A stretch of DNA of 64,000 nt from Camelimonas lactis. GTDB taxonomy: Bacteria > Pseudomonadota > Alphaproteobacteria > Rhizobiales > Beijerinckiaceae. Positions within the stretch are counted from its first letter, which is position 1. Each line of letters opens with the position of its first letter. Made by a program: the position numbers and the translations under genes. Under the pieces are notes generated by a model. It made no database searches. It saw nothing but the letters and a program-made list of their open reading frames with translations, and was not told where the DNA came from. Shown here piece after piece: positions 23,470 to 33,507 of this stretch. The stretch lies in the NCBI RefSeq assembly GCF_004342915.1, contig NZ_SLWL01000005.1, forward strand, positions 62,001 through 126,000. Reading direction: 5' to 3'.

Positions 23470-23793
23470 TCAAAAGCCGCCGCCGACCCCCATGCCGCCG
23501 GTGCTGTTCATCATTGGCCGCACGCCGGAGCCGAAGTTGCGCACTTCCCGCCCGACGCCGGTCATGTCGATGTCGTCGCGCTCGATCTTGCGCATGGGCG
23601 CATTGAGGCCGCCGGCTGGCCGGCTGGCGGCTTTGGCTCCGCCCCTGGTCTTTGCCGGCGGCTTGACGTCAGCCGGCGCCTCCCAGTCGGGGGTGGCCGG
23701 AAGCTGCTGCGCGAACGCCGCCGGAGCCAGCGCCAGAGCGCCAACCGCCGCCGCGGCCGCGGACAGCCTGCGAATATATATGGACATGGACAT
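23470..23793 (-). CDS. Small secreted protein, function unknown
   Basis: A 107-residue protein starting MSMSIYIRRLSAAAAAVGAL, a classical Sec signal with likely cleavage after AAFAQQ (near 27). The mature part is Pro/Lys/Arg-rich, then has MRKIERDDIDMTGVGREVRN and a glycine/methionine-rich tail ending GGMGVGGGF. The start was chosen because GGAG lies 7 nt upstream; a longer reading adds a basic leader without SD. I do not recognise the family. It has its own terminator and is convergent with the cupredoxin gene. Confidence 0.75.
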   Translation of the reverse strand: MSMSIYIRRLSAAAAAVGALALAPAAFAQQLPATPDWEAPADVKPPAKTRGGAKAASRPAGGLNAPMRKIERDDIDMTGVGREVRNFGSGVRPMMNSTGGMGVGGGF

Positions 23794-24132
23794 ACCCAGC
23801 TCCTGAACGCCGCACCGCCCGCCACGCGCCATTTTGCAAGGCCTGCGGACAGGCAATCACCGGATCATCCCGGCGCGCCAGCACGGCCGGCGGAACCCAA
23901 CCGCCGTGTTCAACTCAATCAATGTGGCGACAGAATAACGCCAAAACCGGGCTGACGGCCAGCCCAGGCCACGCTCCTGTGCTCTGCCCCTATAAACCCG
24001 TCACGCTGTCGCGTCGCCGACCGCCAGCGCCGCCAGCCGGCAAAATCGAAGGCAGGCGCCCATTTCCGGCGAAGCCATCGCTGGCGCGAAGGCGCTGTCC
24101 CTGATGTGCGCGAGCACACATCAGGGCGCGCG
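23794..24132. other. Intergenic region upstream of the small secreted-protein gene
   Basis: No gene. A perfect 10 bp inverted repeat, CCCTGATGTG (24099-24108) with CACATCAGGG (24117-24126), lies immediately past the nnrDE stop. It is terminator-like but has no T-tract. Confidence 0.5.
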
Positions 24133-25665
24133 TCAGCGCGCCGCGCCGGCCTGGGCCCCCTGTCGCAGCAGCCGCCGCAGCACGGCGGGAACCTGCTCTG
24201 GCAAATCCTCGGAAATCAGCCCTGGCCCGAACGCCTGCGCCGCCGCGCCATGAATCCACACCGCCGCCGCCGCCGCCTCGAAGCCTGGCATGCCCTGGGC
24301 CAGCAAACCGCCAACCAGCCCGGAGAGCACATCGCCGGAGCCGGCGGTGCCCAGCCACGGCGGCGCATTGTCATTGATGGCCGCCCGCCCGTCCGGCGCG
24401 GCGATGACCGTATCGGCGCCCTTGAGCACGACAATGGCGCCGGTCATGCGCGCCGCGGCCACGGCCCGCTCATATTTCGCGCCAACGTCCATTACCCCGG
24501 CCACGTCGCCAAACAACCGGGCGAACTCGCCATCATGCGGCGTCATGACCACCGGCGCGCCCTCTCCCGCCGCGATGACCGCCGCCAGACGCTCCGGCGC
24601 GCCAGCGAAACTGCTGATGGCGTCAGCGTCCATGACCAGCGCCCGCCCCCGCCGCGCCGCCGCCTCCACCCGCGCCGCCAGTTCCGGCCCCACGCCGCCG
24701 GCCGGGCCGAGGATCACTGCGTTGAAACGGGCGTCGTCCAGCAACCGGGCAAAATCGCCAGCGCCTTCCGCCTCGCGGATCATGATCGCCGTAAGATGCG
24801 CCGCATGCGCCCGGCATGCGTCGAGCCCCGCCGCGACCGTCGCCAGGCCGGCGCCGACGCGCAGGGCGCTGCGGGCGGCGAGCCGGATGGCGCCCGTCGA
24901 CAGCGGGCCGCCGGAACCACACAGCACGTGGCCGCGCCGGTATTTGTGCGCCTCCAGCGACGGCGCCGGGAAGCTGGCCTGCCAGAGATCCGGCGAATTA
25001 CGGAAAATTCCCCCTGCCACGCGGGCAATGGTCTCCGGCGCAATGCCAATATCGACGCAGGTCACGTCGCCGCACAGCAGCCGGCCGGGCAGCAACAGCT
25101 GCCCCGGCTTGCGGGCGGCGAAGGTCACCGTGGCGGCGGCGCGCACGCTGGCCGCCATCGCCTGGCCGCTGTCGGCGTTCAGCCCGCTCGGAACGTCCAC
25201 CGCCAGCACCGGACGCCCGCTGGCGTTGAGACGCCGCGCCAGGTCCAGCGCCGCGCCGTCCAGCGGCCGGTTGAGGCCGGCGCCGAACAATGCGTCGATC
25301 ACCAGGTCATAACCGGCGACATCGGCGTCGATGGCCACGGCCGCCCCACGCCCATGCGCCCAGTCGGCGGCCGCCCGGCCAGCGTCGGCGGTTGTCGCTG
25401 GCCCCAGCGGCGCCATCACGGCGACGTCGCGCCCTTCCGCCTGCAACAGCCGCGCCGCCACATAGCCGTCGCCGCCATTGTTGCCTGTTCCACAGATCAC
25501 GAGAATCCGCGCCCCGGGCGCCGCCATGCGCCGCGCCGCCGCCGCCACGCCGCTTCCGGCCCGCGCCATCAGCTCGTGGCCGGGAACCCCGCTGGCGATG
25601 GTGATCCTGTCCGCCTCCGCCATCTGCGCCGCCCGCAGCAGATGCTCTCCCGACTGGCTGGCCAT
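24133..25665 (-). CDS. nnrDE: Bifunctional NAD(P)HX epimerase / ADP-dependent NAD(P)HX dehydratase
   Basis: Repairs hydrated NADH and NADPH. The N-terminal epimerase half (YjeF_N fold, about 1-210) has CGTGNNGGDGYVAARLL and VDVPSGLNADSG. The C-terminal ribokinase-like dehydratase half (about 230-510) has KYRRGHVLCGSGGPLSTGAI, GPAGGVGPE, MTPHDGEFARLFGD and the catalytic GTAGSGDVLSGLV. It has 510 residues from MASQSGEHLLRAAQM, after GGGAGAGG. A longer frame is rejected because its 59 extra residues carry no family similarity. It is transcribed away from glnB. Keeping NADH intact suits a cell relying on complex I, but that link is only thematic. Confidence 0.95.
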   Translation of the reverse strand: MASQSGEHLLRAAQMAEADRITIASGVPGHELMARAGSGVAAAARRMAAPGARILVICGTGNNGGDGYVAARLLQAEGRDVAVMAPLGPATTADAGRAAADWAHGRGAAVAIDADVAGYDLVIDALFGAGLNRPLDGAALDLARRLNASGRPVLAVDVPSGLNADSGQAMAASVRAAATVTFAARKPGQLLLPGRLLCGDVTCVDIGIAPETIARVAGGIFRNSPDLWQASFPAPSLEAHKYRRGHVLCGSGGPLSTGAIRLAARSALRVGAGLATVAAGLDACRAHAAHLTAIMIREAEGAGDFARLLDDARFNAVILGPAGGVGPELAARVEAAARRGRALVMDADAISSFAGAPERLAAVIAAGEGAPVVMTPHDGEFARLFGDVAGVMDVGAKYERAVAAARMTGAIVVLKGADTVIAAPDGRAAINDNAPPWLGTAGSGDVLSGLVGGLLAQGMPGFEAAAAAVWIHGAAAQAFGPGLISEDLPEQVPAVLRRLLRQGAQAGAAR

Positions 25666-26371
<706 letters not shown>

Positions 26372-26470
26372 CGCCAGAATTCGCCTGACGCCGGCAGTGG
26401 CGACGGGTTTTGCATTTTACCGCGCGGACCCCGAACGGGTCTGTCGCTCCAGTTGCAGGATAGGGGACTC

Positions 26471-27886
26471 ATGATGACGAAGAGCGCTCAGGATGTGCTC
26501 AAGACCATCAAGGAAGAGGACATCAAGTATGTCGACTTCCGCTTTACGGATCCGCGCGGCAAGTGGCAGCACGTGACCTTCGACGTGTCGATGGTCGATG
26601 AGGACATGTTCGCCGACGGCACCATGTTCGACGGCTCCTCGATCGCCGGCTGGAAGGCGATCAATGAGTCGGACATGGTGCTGATGCCCGACCCCTCCAC
26701 GGCCCAGCTTGATCCCTTCTTCGCCGCTCCGACCCTGTCGATCGTCTGTGACGTGCTTGAGCCTGGCACCGGCGAATCCTACAGCCGCGATCCGCGCGGC
26801 ATCGCCCGCAAGGCCGAGGCGTTCCTCGCCTCCACGGGCATTGGCGACACCGTGTTCATCGGCCCGGAAGCCGAGTTCTTCGTCTTCGACGACGTCCGCT
26901 TCAAGGCTGACCCGTACAACACCGGCTTCAAGCTCGACTCCTCGGAACTGCCGACCAACGGCGACCGGGAGTATGAAGGCGGCAACATGGGTCACCGCAT
27001 CCCCACCAAGGGCGGCTACTTCCCCGTGCCGCCGCTGGACAGCTGCCAGGACATGCGCGGCGAGATGCTCGCCGCCATGCAGTCGATGGGCGTGACTGTC
27101 GAGAAGCACCACCATGAGGTCGCCTCGGCCCAGCACGAACTTGGCACCAAGTTCAACACGCTGACGCTGACCGGCGACGAGATGCAGATCTACAAGTACT
27201 GCATCCACAACGTCGCCAACAGCTACGGCAAGACCGCGACCTTCATGCCGAAGCCGGTGTTTGGCGACAATGGCTCGGGCATGCACGTTCACCTGTCGAT
27301 CTGGAAGGACGGCAAGCCGGTGTTCTCCGGCAACAAATACGCCGATCTCAGCCAGGAATGCCTGTGGTTCATTGGCGGCGTCATCAAGCACGCCAAGGCC
27401 CTGAACGCCTTCACCAACCCGTCGACCAACTCCTACAAGCGTCTGGTCCCCGGCTATGAGGCGCCCGTGCTGCTGGCCTACTCCGCCCGCAACCGCTCGG
27501 CCTCCTGCCGTATTCCGTGGACCAACAACCCGAAGGCCAAGCGCGTCGAGGTCCGCTTCCCCGACCCGACCGCCAATCCCTATCTGGCGTTCTCGGCCCT
27601 GCTGATGGCTGGTCTGGACGGCATCATCAACAAGATCGACCCCGGCCCGGCGATGGACAAGGACCTCTACGACCTGCCCCCGCGCGAGCTGAAGAAGATC
27701 CCGACCGTCTGCGGTTCGCTGCGCGAGGCCCTCGACTCCCTGCGCAAGGACAACGCCTTCCTCAAGGCCGGCGACGTCTTCACCCAGGACTTCATCGACA
27801 GCTTCATCGAGCTGAAGATGGCCGAGGTGATGCGCTTCGAAATGACCCCGCATCCGGTCGAATTCGAGATGTACTATTCCTGCTGA
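26471..27886 (+). CDS. glnA: Glutamine synthetase, type I
   Basis: Makes glutamine from glutamate, ammonia and ATP; the main ammonium-assimilation enzyme, a dodecamer. It has 471 residues starting [20 protein letters not shown], behind AGGATAGGGG. Motifs are [27 protein letters not shown] and [16 protein letters not shown]. The adenylylation site is the Tyr in [11 protein letters not shown] near residue 398. A start 18 bp upstream is possible but lacks an SD. It ends at a strong hairpin. Confidence 0.98.
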   Translation: MMTKSAQDVLKTIKEEDIKYVDFRFTDPRGKWQHVTFDVSMVDEDMFADGTMFDGSSIAGWKAINESDMVLMPDPSTAQLDPFFAAPTLSIVCDVLEPGTGESYSRDPRGIARKAEAFLASTGIGDTVFIGPEAEFFVFDDVRFKADPYNTGFKLDSSELPTNGDREYEGGNMGHRIPTKGGYFPVPPLDSCQDMRGEMLAAMQSMGVTVEKHHHEVASAQHELGTKFNTLTLTGDEMQIYKYCIHNVANSYGKTATFMPKPVFGDNGSGMHVHLSIWKDGKPVFSGNKYADLSQECLWFIGGVIKHAKALNAFTNPSTNSYKRLVPGYEAPVLLAYSARNRSASCRIPWTNNPKAKRVEVRFPDPTANPYLAFSALLMAGLDGIINKIDPGPAMDKDLYDLPPRELKKIPTVCGSLREALDSLRKDNAFLKAGDVFTQDFIDSFIELKMAEVMRFEMTPHPVEFEMYYSC

Positions 27887-27916
27887 TCCCCAGGGGTGAC
27901 CCCAGGGCGTCGCGAA

Positions 27917-27947
27917 CGGAAAGGCCGGGCCCGTCCCGGCCTTTCCG
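27917..27947 (+). terminator. Terminator-like hairpin downstream of glnA
   Basis: CGGAAAGGCCGGG and CCCGGCCTTTCCG form a perfect 13 bp stem with a 5 nt loop, 31 bp past the glnA stop. Only a short T-run follows (CATTTCC), so termination may be assisted. Confidence 0.75.
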
Positions 27948-28249
27948 CATTTCCGGAGCGCCAGAAGCCCAGTTCCAGCCGCTGTGGAGGCGCACGACGG
28001 GTCCGGCCCGGCGGGCGCCGGCCAATCACGTCTTCTGGCGCATCATCTGGCGTTTTGGCCCCGCCCCGCAGGCGTGCTATGTTTCCCCGATCTCCGGCGC
28101 TCCCGCCGGAGCACGCTTTCCACCATGTTATTGCGCTGGACCGGTCAGGGTCCTGGTGAGTTCCGGCGGAAGCCGGTCATCGCTGCTTTCGTCATCTGGC
28201 GAAAAGCTGGCATATTCATGTGAGAACGAATCGGGATCAGATCAGATAT
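27948..28249. other. Intergenic region upstream of parE
   Basis: No gene. It should carry the parE promoter; I see no clean consensus. A GTG at 28220 would extend ParE by 10 residues. Confidence 0.45.
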
Positions 28250-30328
28250 ATGTCGGACAGGGATGATCTTTTCGGCGGCGGCGCGCTGGCCCGCAAACCG
28301 GCTGGCGGCAAAGGCGCGGGCAGGAGCGCGCGGCTGGAAGCCCAGGCGGCGAAGCTGGCGCAATCGATCAAAACGGGAACCCCGGACGAAGCCGGTTACA
28401 CCGCTGCGGCCATTGAAGTTCTCGAAGGGCTGGAGCCCGTTCGCCGCCGCCCCGGCATGTACATTGGCGGCACGGACGAAAAGGCGCTGCACCACCTGTT
28501 CGCCGAGGTGATCGACAACGCCATGGACGAAGCCGTCGCCGGCCACGCATCGTTCATCGAGGTGGAGCTGGAGGCAGGCGGCTTCATCAGGGTCATCGAC
28601 AACGGCCGCGGCATTCCGGTTGATCCGCACCCCAAGTTCCCCGGCAAATCGGCGCTGGAGGTGATTCTCACCACCCTGCACGCCGGCGGCAAATTCGATT
28701 CCAAGGTTTACGAAACCTCCGGCGGCCTGCACGGCGTCGGTGTTTCGGTGGTGAACGCCCTGTCGGACGTGCTGGAGATCGAGGTGGCGCGCGGGCAGAC
28801 GCTCTATCGCCAGACCTACAGCCGCGGCCTGCCCCAGACGGAGCTGGTCACCGTGGGCCGAGTCCAGAACCGGCGCGGCACGACCGTCCGTTTCCATCCG
28901 GATCCGGAGATTTTCGGCCCCGACGTCCAGTTCAGCCCGCGCCGGCTGTTCAAGATGGCGCGCTCCAAGGCCTATCTGTTCGGCGGCGTCGAGGTGCGCT
29001 GGAAATGCGCGCCGGCGCTGCTGGAAGGCGTGGAGCATGTGCCTTCCGAAGCGATTTTCCGCTTTCCCGGCGGTCTGAAGGATTATCTGGCGCGGGAAAT
29101 CGACGGCGCGTCCCAGGTGGCGGACCAGATCTTCTCCGGCAAGATCGAGAAGGACGGCGGCCACGGCTCCGTCGAGTGGGCCGTGTCCTGGCTGGCCGAC
29201 CAGGACGGCTTCATCCACTCCTACTGCAACACCATCCCGACCCCCGAGGGCGGCACGCACGAACAGGGCCTGCGCATGGCGCTGTTGCGCGGCCTGCGCG
29301 AGCACGCCGAGCGCATTGGCCAGCAGAAGCGCGCCGCCCACCTCACCGCCGACGACATCATGGCCACCTGCGCCGCCCTGCTCTCGGTATTCGTGCGCGA
29401 GCCCGAATTTCAGGGCCAGACCAAGGACAAGCTCGCGACCAGCGAGGCGGTGCGCATCGTCGAGAGCGCCGTGCGCGACGCCTTCGATCACTGGCTGGCG
29501 GCGGCGCCGCAGCAGGCGTTGCGCCTGCTGGAATGGACCATCGAACGCTCCGAAGAGCGCATGCGGCGCCGGCAGGAAAAGGAGGTTGCCCGCAAGAGCG
29601 CCACCCGGCGCCTGCGCCTGCCAGGAAAGCTCGCGGACTGCACCCTGGCCGGGGCGGCTGGCTCCGAACTGTTCATCGTCGAGGGCGATTCGGCGGGCGG
29701 CAGCGCCAAGCAGGCGCGCGACCGGCGCACCCAGGCGGTGCTGCCCCTGCGCGGCAAGATCCTCAACGTGGCCTCCGCCGGACGCGACAAGCTGGCGTCA
29801 AACCAGCAGCTTTCCGACCTGTCGCAGGCGCTGGGCTGCTCCGCCGGCGCGCAATATCGCGACAGCGAGCTGCGTTACGACAAGGTCATCATCATGACGG
29901 ACGCGGACGTCGACGGCGCCCACATCGCGTCATTGCTGATCACGTTCTTCTACCGGCAGATGCCGAAACTGATCGACAACGGTCATCTTTATCTGGCCGT
30001 GCCGCCTCTCTACCGCATCACCTCGGGCAACAAGACGCTTTACGCCCGGGATGAAGCAGAGCGTGATAAAATCATCACCCGCGATTTCAAGGGCAAGAAG
30101 GTGGATGTTGGCCGCTTCAAGGGCCTGGGCGAGATGATGGCGGCCCAGCTGAAGGAGACCACCATGGACCCCGCCCGGCGCACGCTGCTGCGCGTGCAGG
30201 TGGAGGATGAAGGCCGTCCCCAGACGTCCGACGCCATCGACCGGCTGATGGGTAACAAACCGGAAGCGCGCTTTGCCTTTATTCAGGAGCGCGCCGCCTT
30301 CGCCGATGAGGCGGGGCTCGACATCTGA
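28250..30328 (+). CDS. parE: DNA topoisomerase IV subunit B
   Basis: ATPase subunit of topoisomerase IV, which decatenates daughter chromosomes. It has 692 residues from MSDRDDLFGGGALARK. The GHKL ATPase motifs are FAEVIDNAMDEA, VIDNGRGIPVD and GGLHGVGVSVVNALS. The TOPRIM domain has EGDSAGGSAKQARDRR and MTDADVDGAHIAS. PLRGKILNVASAGRDKL and the overall length favour ParE over GyrB. The N-terminal 50 residues are a basic, Ala/Gly-rich extension. GyrA is encoded elsewhere in the window; parC is not present. Confidence 0.95.
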   Translation: MSDRDDLFGGGALARKPAGGKGAGRSARLEAQAAKLAQSIKTGTPDEAGYTAAAIEVLEGLEPVRRRPGMYIGGTDEKALHHLFAEVIDNAMDEAVAGHASFIEVELEAGGFIRVIDNGRGIPVDPHPKFPGKSALEVILTTLHAGGKFDSKVYETSGGLHGVGVSVVNALSDVLEIEVARGQTLYRQTYSRGLPQTELVTVGRVQNRRGTTVRFHPDPEIFGPDVQFSPRRLFKMARSKAYLFGGVEVRWKCAPALLEGVEHVPSEAIFRFPGGLKDYLAREIDGASQVADQIFSGKIEKDGGHGSVEWAVSWLADQDGFIHSYCNTIPTPEGGTHEQGLRMALLRGLREHAERIGQQKRAAHLTADDIMATCAALLSVFVREPEFQGQTKDKLATSEAVRIVESAVRDAFDHWLAAAPQQALRLLEWTIERSEERMRRRQEKEVARKSATRRLRLPGKLADCTLAGAAGSELFIVEGDSAGGSAKQARDRRTQAVLPLRGKILNVASAGRDKLASNQQLSDLSQALGCSAGAQYRDSELRYDKVIIMTDADVDGAHIASLLITFFYRQMPKLIDNGHLYLAVPPLYRITSGNKTLYARDEAERDKIITRDFKGKKVDVGRFKGLGEMMAAQLKETTMDPARRTLLRVQVEDEGRPQTSDAIDRLMGNKPEARFAFIQERAAFADEAGLDI

Positions 30329-30684
30329 CGGCTGGGCGCCTGGGGCGCGCCACGCCCTGCCCGGCCGGGGTTCACCGCATGGCGGCGGACGCATCCGGCC
30401 ACCAGAAAACCGGACGACGGCGTGAGCGCGGCGCCGGACATGCGCGCGCCTCGCAGGCTGGCGGCCCAGGCCGCCGCCGGACTGTTGCGCGCAGTTCGCC
30501 TCATGTGACCAGCGCGCCGCGAATATTGCCAATCTGGACCACGGTTTTGCGATATCCGTTGACAAGACATGCGTTCATACCATAGTCCGCAAGACGCTGC
30601 GCCCCCTGGGTTGCTGGCATCCGGCCAGCGATCTCCTTTTCGCGCCTGTCATTTTGACGGCCCGCAGACGTTCTCAACGGACCC
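30329..30684. other. Intergenic region upstream of the DEAD-box helicase
   Basis: No gene. It carries the probable helicase promoter at 30559-30586 and hence a leader of roughly 90 nt. Long leaders are common for cold-inducible helicases, but no cold-shock box was recognised. Confidence 0.5.
30559..30586 (+). promoter_or_regulatory. Probable sigma-70 promoter of the DEAD-box helicase
   Basis: TTGACA (30559-30564), 16 bp spacer, CATAGT (30581-30586). The -35 is perfect and the -10 matches 4 of 6 positions. Confidence 0.6.
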
Positions 30685-33123
30685 ATGGCATTTTCTGACC
30701 TCGGCCTCAGCGGCAAAGTCCTCCAAGCAGTTGAAAGCTCCGGCTACACGCAGCCGACGCCCATTCAGGCTGAGGCTATCCCGCATGTACTGGCGCGCCG
30801 CGACGTGCTCGGCATCGCCCAGACCGGCACGGGCAAAACCGCGGCCTTCACGCTGCCCATGCTCACCCTGCTGGAAACCGGCCGGGCCCGCGCGCGCATG
30901 CCGCGCACCCTCATCCTGGAGCCGACGCGCGAGCTTGCGGCGCAGGTCGAGGAAAGCTTCATCAAATATGGCGTTCACCACAAGCTGAACGTGGCGCTGC
31001 TCATCGGCGGCGTGTCGTTTGCCGATCAGGACGCCAAGATCACCCGGGGCGTTGACGTCCTGATCGCCACGCCTGGCCGTCTGCTCGACCACTTCGAACG
31101 CGGCAAGCTGCTGCTCAGCGGCATCGAGGTGCTGGTCATCGACGAAGCGGACCGCATGCTCGACATGGGGTTCATTCCTGATATCGAGCGCATCTGCAAA
31201 ATGGTGCCGTTCACCCGTCAGACCCTGTTTTTCTCGGCCACCATGCCGCCGGAAATCCAGAACCTCGTCGACAACTTCCTCAGCAACCCTGCGCGCGTCG
31301 AGGTGGCCCGCGCCTCCTCCACCGCCAGCACGATCACCCAGCTGGCCGTGGCGTCCGGCTCCGAGGCGTCGCAGAAGCGCAAAACCCTGCGGCGGCTGAT
31401 TCGCGACGCTGACGAGCTGAAGAACGGCATCATCTTCTGCAATCGCAAGCGTGACGTCGCCGTGGTGCAGCGCTCACTGGAGAAACACGGCTTTTCCGTC
31501 GTCGCCCTGCACGGCGACATGGACCAGCGTTCGCGCATGCAGGCGCTGGACCGGTTCCGCAACAACGACGTGCAATTGCTGGTGGCCAGCGACGTCGCCG
31601 CCCGCGGCCTCGACATTCCCGATGTGAGCCACGTGTTCAACTACGATACGCCGCATCACGCCGAGGACTACGTCCACCGCATTGGCCGCACCGGCCGCGC
31701 CGGCCGCAAGGGAACGGCCTACACGATCATCACGCCCGACGATTCGAAAAGCGCCGCCGCCATTGTCGCCATGACCGGCAAGGACTTCGAATGGCTCGGC
31801 CCCTCGCTTGAGGAATCAGGCATTGCCAGTGAGGACGACGGCGCTTCACGCGATCGCCGTCATGATCGCCGCCGGGGCAAGGACAGCAAGGATGGCCGGC
31901 CTGGCCGGGACGGCCGTCGTCAGGAGAGTGGTGAGGCCGAAGAGGCTCAGGCCGCGCGTCCGGCAGAGACACGTCAGGCCGAACCGCGCCGGCAGGAAGC
32001 CCGGCCTCACGAGCCGCGTCAGGATAGCCGGCGTGATCAGCGCGGCGAGCCACGTCATGATGCGCGTAACGGCGGGCGCAACGGCCAGCGGGACGACCGG
32101 CGTGGACGCGGCCGTCAGGAGCGCGACGAGCCATCGCCGCCCGGCTTCGGCGAGCACACGCCCGCTTTCATGCTGGTGAAGGCCACGCCAAAACGCCGCG
32201 CCGGCAAGCAGCCCGAAACCCAGGCTGCTGAAGCACGGCGTGACGCCGGTCCTGTGACCCCCGTCGCCATTACGCCTGTCAATGAAGCGCCAGTCGTGAC
32301 GGCCGCCGCGCGTGAGGACGCGCGCGTTCAGGACGGCGGCCCGGAGACCAACCCCGAACGCGGCGAGCGCCGAAAACGTGATCGCCGGCGTCGTGGACGC
32401 CGCGAGAATGCGGCGCCGGAGGCCGTCACCGGGACCGCGGCTGGTACGGACCAGGCCACCGCGATCACCGCGGCAGCGGAGACGCCGGCGGCGCCGGAGG
32501 TCATTGCCGCGCCTGTGGACACCCCGACTTCTGAAGTCGCTGCTGACGCTGCAGCCGTGACAGGGGCGGCGCCGGACAATGCCGGGGCAACTGAAGCCGC
32601 CGCTGAAAAGCCCAAACGCAAGCGCGCGGCGCGCAAAACCGCTGATGAGCCTCCGGCTACGGCGGCGGAAACCAGAGCTGCTCCCGCCAAACCCGCGCGT
32701 TCGCGCAGCCGGAAGGCGGCCGCTGCCGTGGCGCCGGATGCCGCTGTCAGCTCTGAGGCCACGCCGGCCATCGTCGCAGCAGATGAGCCTGCGCCGGCTG
32801 CGGAAGAGAGCAAGCCAGCGGCAAGGAAGCGTGCGCCCCGGAAGGCTGCTGCTGAAAAGCCTGCGACTGACAAGGACGCCGCCGGCAAATCGCCGGCAGC
32901 CAAAGCCGCCGTGGCAAAGCCCACGGCCCCGAAGAAGGCAGGTACGCGCAAGAAGGCGACCGGCGAAGCCACTCCGGTTGAGACGCCTGTCGCCGCTGCG
33001 CCAGAGCCTCCGGCCGATGCGGAGCCCGCCAGGGCAACCCGCCCCGCCCGCACCCGCACCCGGCGCAGCGCCCGGTCCACGCGCAGCGCCGAGAATCCGG
33101 CGGGCGAGGAGGCCGATGTCTGA
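30685..33123 (+). CDS. DEAD-box RNA helicase (RhlE-like) with long disordered tail
   Basis: ATP-dependent RNA helicase of the RhlE/CsdA group, probably acting in ribosome assembly or RNA turnover. The core covers residues 1-375: Q-motif near 20-28, AQTGTGKT (45-52), PTRELA, DEAD (153-156), SAT (184-186), and HRIGRTGRAGR (331-341). The remaining 430 residues, more than half the protein, are low complexity. First comes an Arg/Asp/Glu/Gln-rich block (about 385-480), then a short conserved-looking motif FGEHTPAFMLVKA (488-500), then an Ala/Pro/Lys tail resembling histone H1 (KPKRKRAARK, ARKRAPRKAA, KKAGTRKKA). The tail probably binds RNA and partners. A strong terminator follows. Confidence 0.93.
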   Translation: MAFSDLGLSGKVLQAVESSGYTQPTPIQAEAIPHVLARRDVLGIAQTGTGKTAAFTLPMLTLLETGRARARMPRTLILEPTRELAAQVEESFIKYGVHHKLNVALLIGGVSFADQDAKITRGVDVLIATPGRLLDHFERGKLLLSGIEVLVIDEADRMLDMGFIPDIERICKMVPFTRQTLFFSATMPPEIQNLVDNFLSNPARVEVARASSTASTITQLAVASGSEASQKRKTLRRLIRDADELKNGIIFCNRKRDVAVVQRSLEKHGFSVVALHGDMDQRSRMQALDRFRNNDVQLLVASDVAARGLDIPDVSHVFNYDTPHHAEDYVHRIGRTGRAGRKGTAYTIITPDDSKSAAAIVAMTGKDFEWLGPSLEESGIASEDDGASRDRRHDRRRGKDSKDGRPGRDGRRQESGEAEEAQAARPAETRQAEPRRQEARPHEPRQDSRRDQRGEPRHDARNGGRNGQRDDRRGRGRQERDEPSPPGFGEHTPAFMLVKATPKRRAGKQPETQAAEARRDAGPVTPVAITPVNEAPVVTAAAREDARVQDGGPETNPERGERRKRDRRRRGRRENAAPEAVTGTAAGTDQATAITAAAETPAAPEVIAAPVDTPTSEVAADAAAVTGAAPDNAGATEAAAEKPKRKRAARKTADEPPATAAETRAAPAKPARSRSRKAAAAVAPDAAVSSEATPAIVAADEPAPAAEESKPAARKRAPRKAAAEKPATDKDAAGKSPAAKAAVAKPTAPKKAGTRKKATGEATPVETPVAAAPEPPADAEPARATRPARTRTRRSARSTRSAENPAGEEADV

Positions 33124-33151
33124 CAGGCGTCGGCCGGCCAGATCGCCTCAG

Positions 33152-33193
33152 AAAAAAAGAAAACCGCCCGCGACGCCGCCGGGCGGTTTTTTT
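33152..33193 (+). terminator. Bidirectional rho-independent terminator
   Basis: AAACCGCCCG (33161-33170) and CGGGCGGTTT (33180-33189) form a 10 bp stem followed by TTTT. On the other strand it runs into TTTCTTTTTTT. It lies 30 bp past the helicase stop. Confidence 0.92.
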
Positions 33194-33507
33194 GTGGCGA
33201 GATGGGCTGGCTCAAAAGAACACGCCGCGGAGGCCCTGGGCGTCGTCGGGAAAAGCGGCCCGCGTTTCGGGAAGACAATCAGCTGGATTGAAGTGAGGGC
33301 GCATTTTTCGGGAAGTGGTTCTCGCCGAAAACGCCCCGGCCCTGTCGGCGCGCTGGCGGGGCCATCCCGGATCAGGGCCACGGCGGCCAGATCCGGGTTG
33401 CTGATGGACAAAGTCCGTGACGTCCTGACGTCCACGCCCCGTCCAAATGGCAACGCCCGCAGTATCTGCGGGCGCCACACTCAGGCGTCAGTTTACATAT
33501 AGCCCGC
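33194..33507. other. Convergent intergenic region with a repeat copy
   Basis: No gene. It holds the intergenic repeat at 33301-33334 and a 9 bp hairpin at 33454-33474 (CGCCCGCAG with CTGCGGGCG) that may end the Nudix gene on the minus strand. Confidence 0.55.
33301..33334 (+). repeat. Dispersed intergenic palindromic repeat, copy after the helicase
   Basis: GCATTTTTCGG (33301-33311) and CCGAAAACGC (33325-33334) flank GAAGTGGTTCTCG. The arms and the inner GAAGTGG match the repeat family at 19636 and 7134. Confidence 0.6.

Noticed and set aside
26399-26413. Sigma-54-like -24/-12 site before glnA (TGG...TTTTGC)
   Set aside because: The GG-to-GC distance is 11 bp, not the strict 10, and the -24 element lacks CAC. 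I found no correctly spaced site upstream of glnB either.
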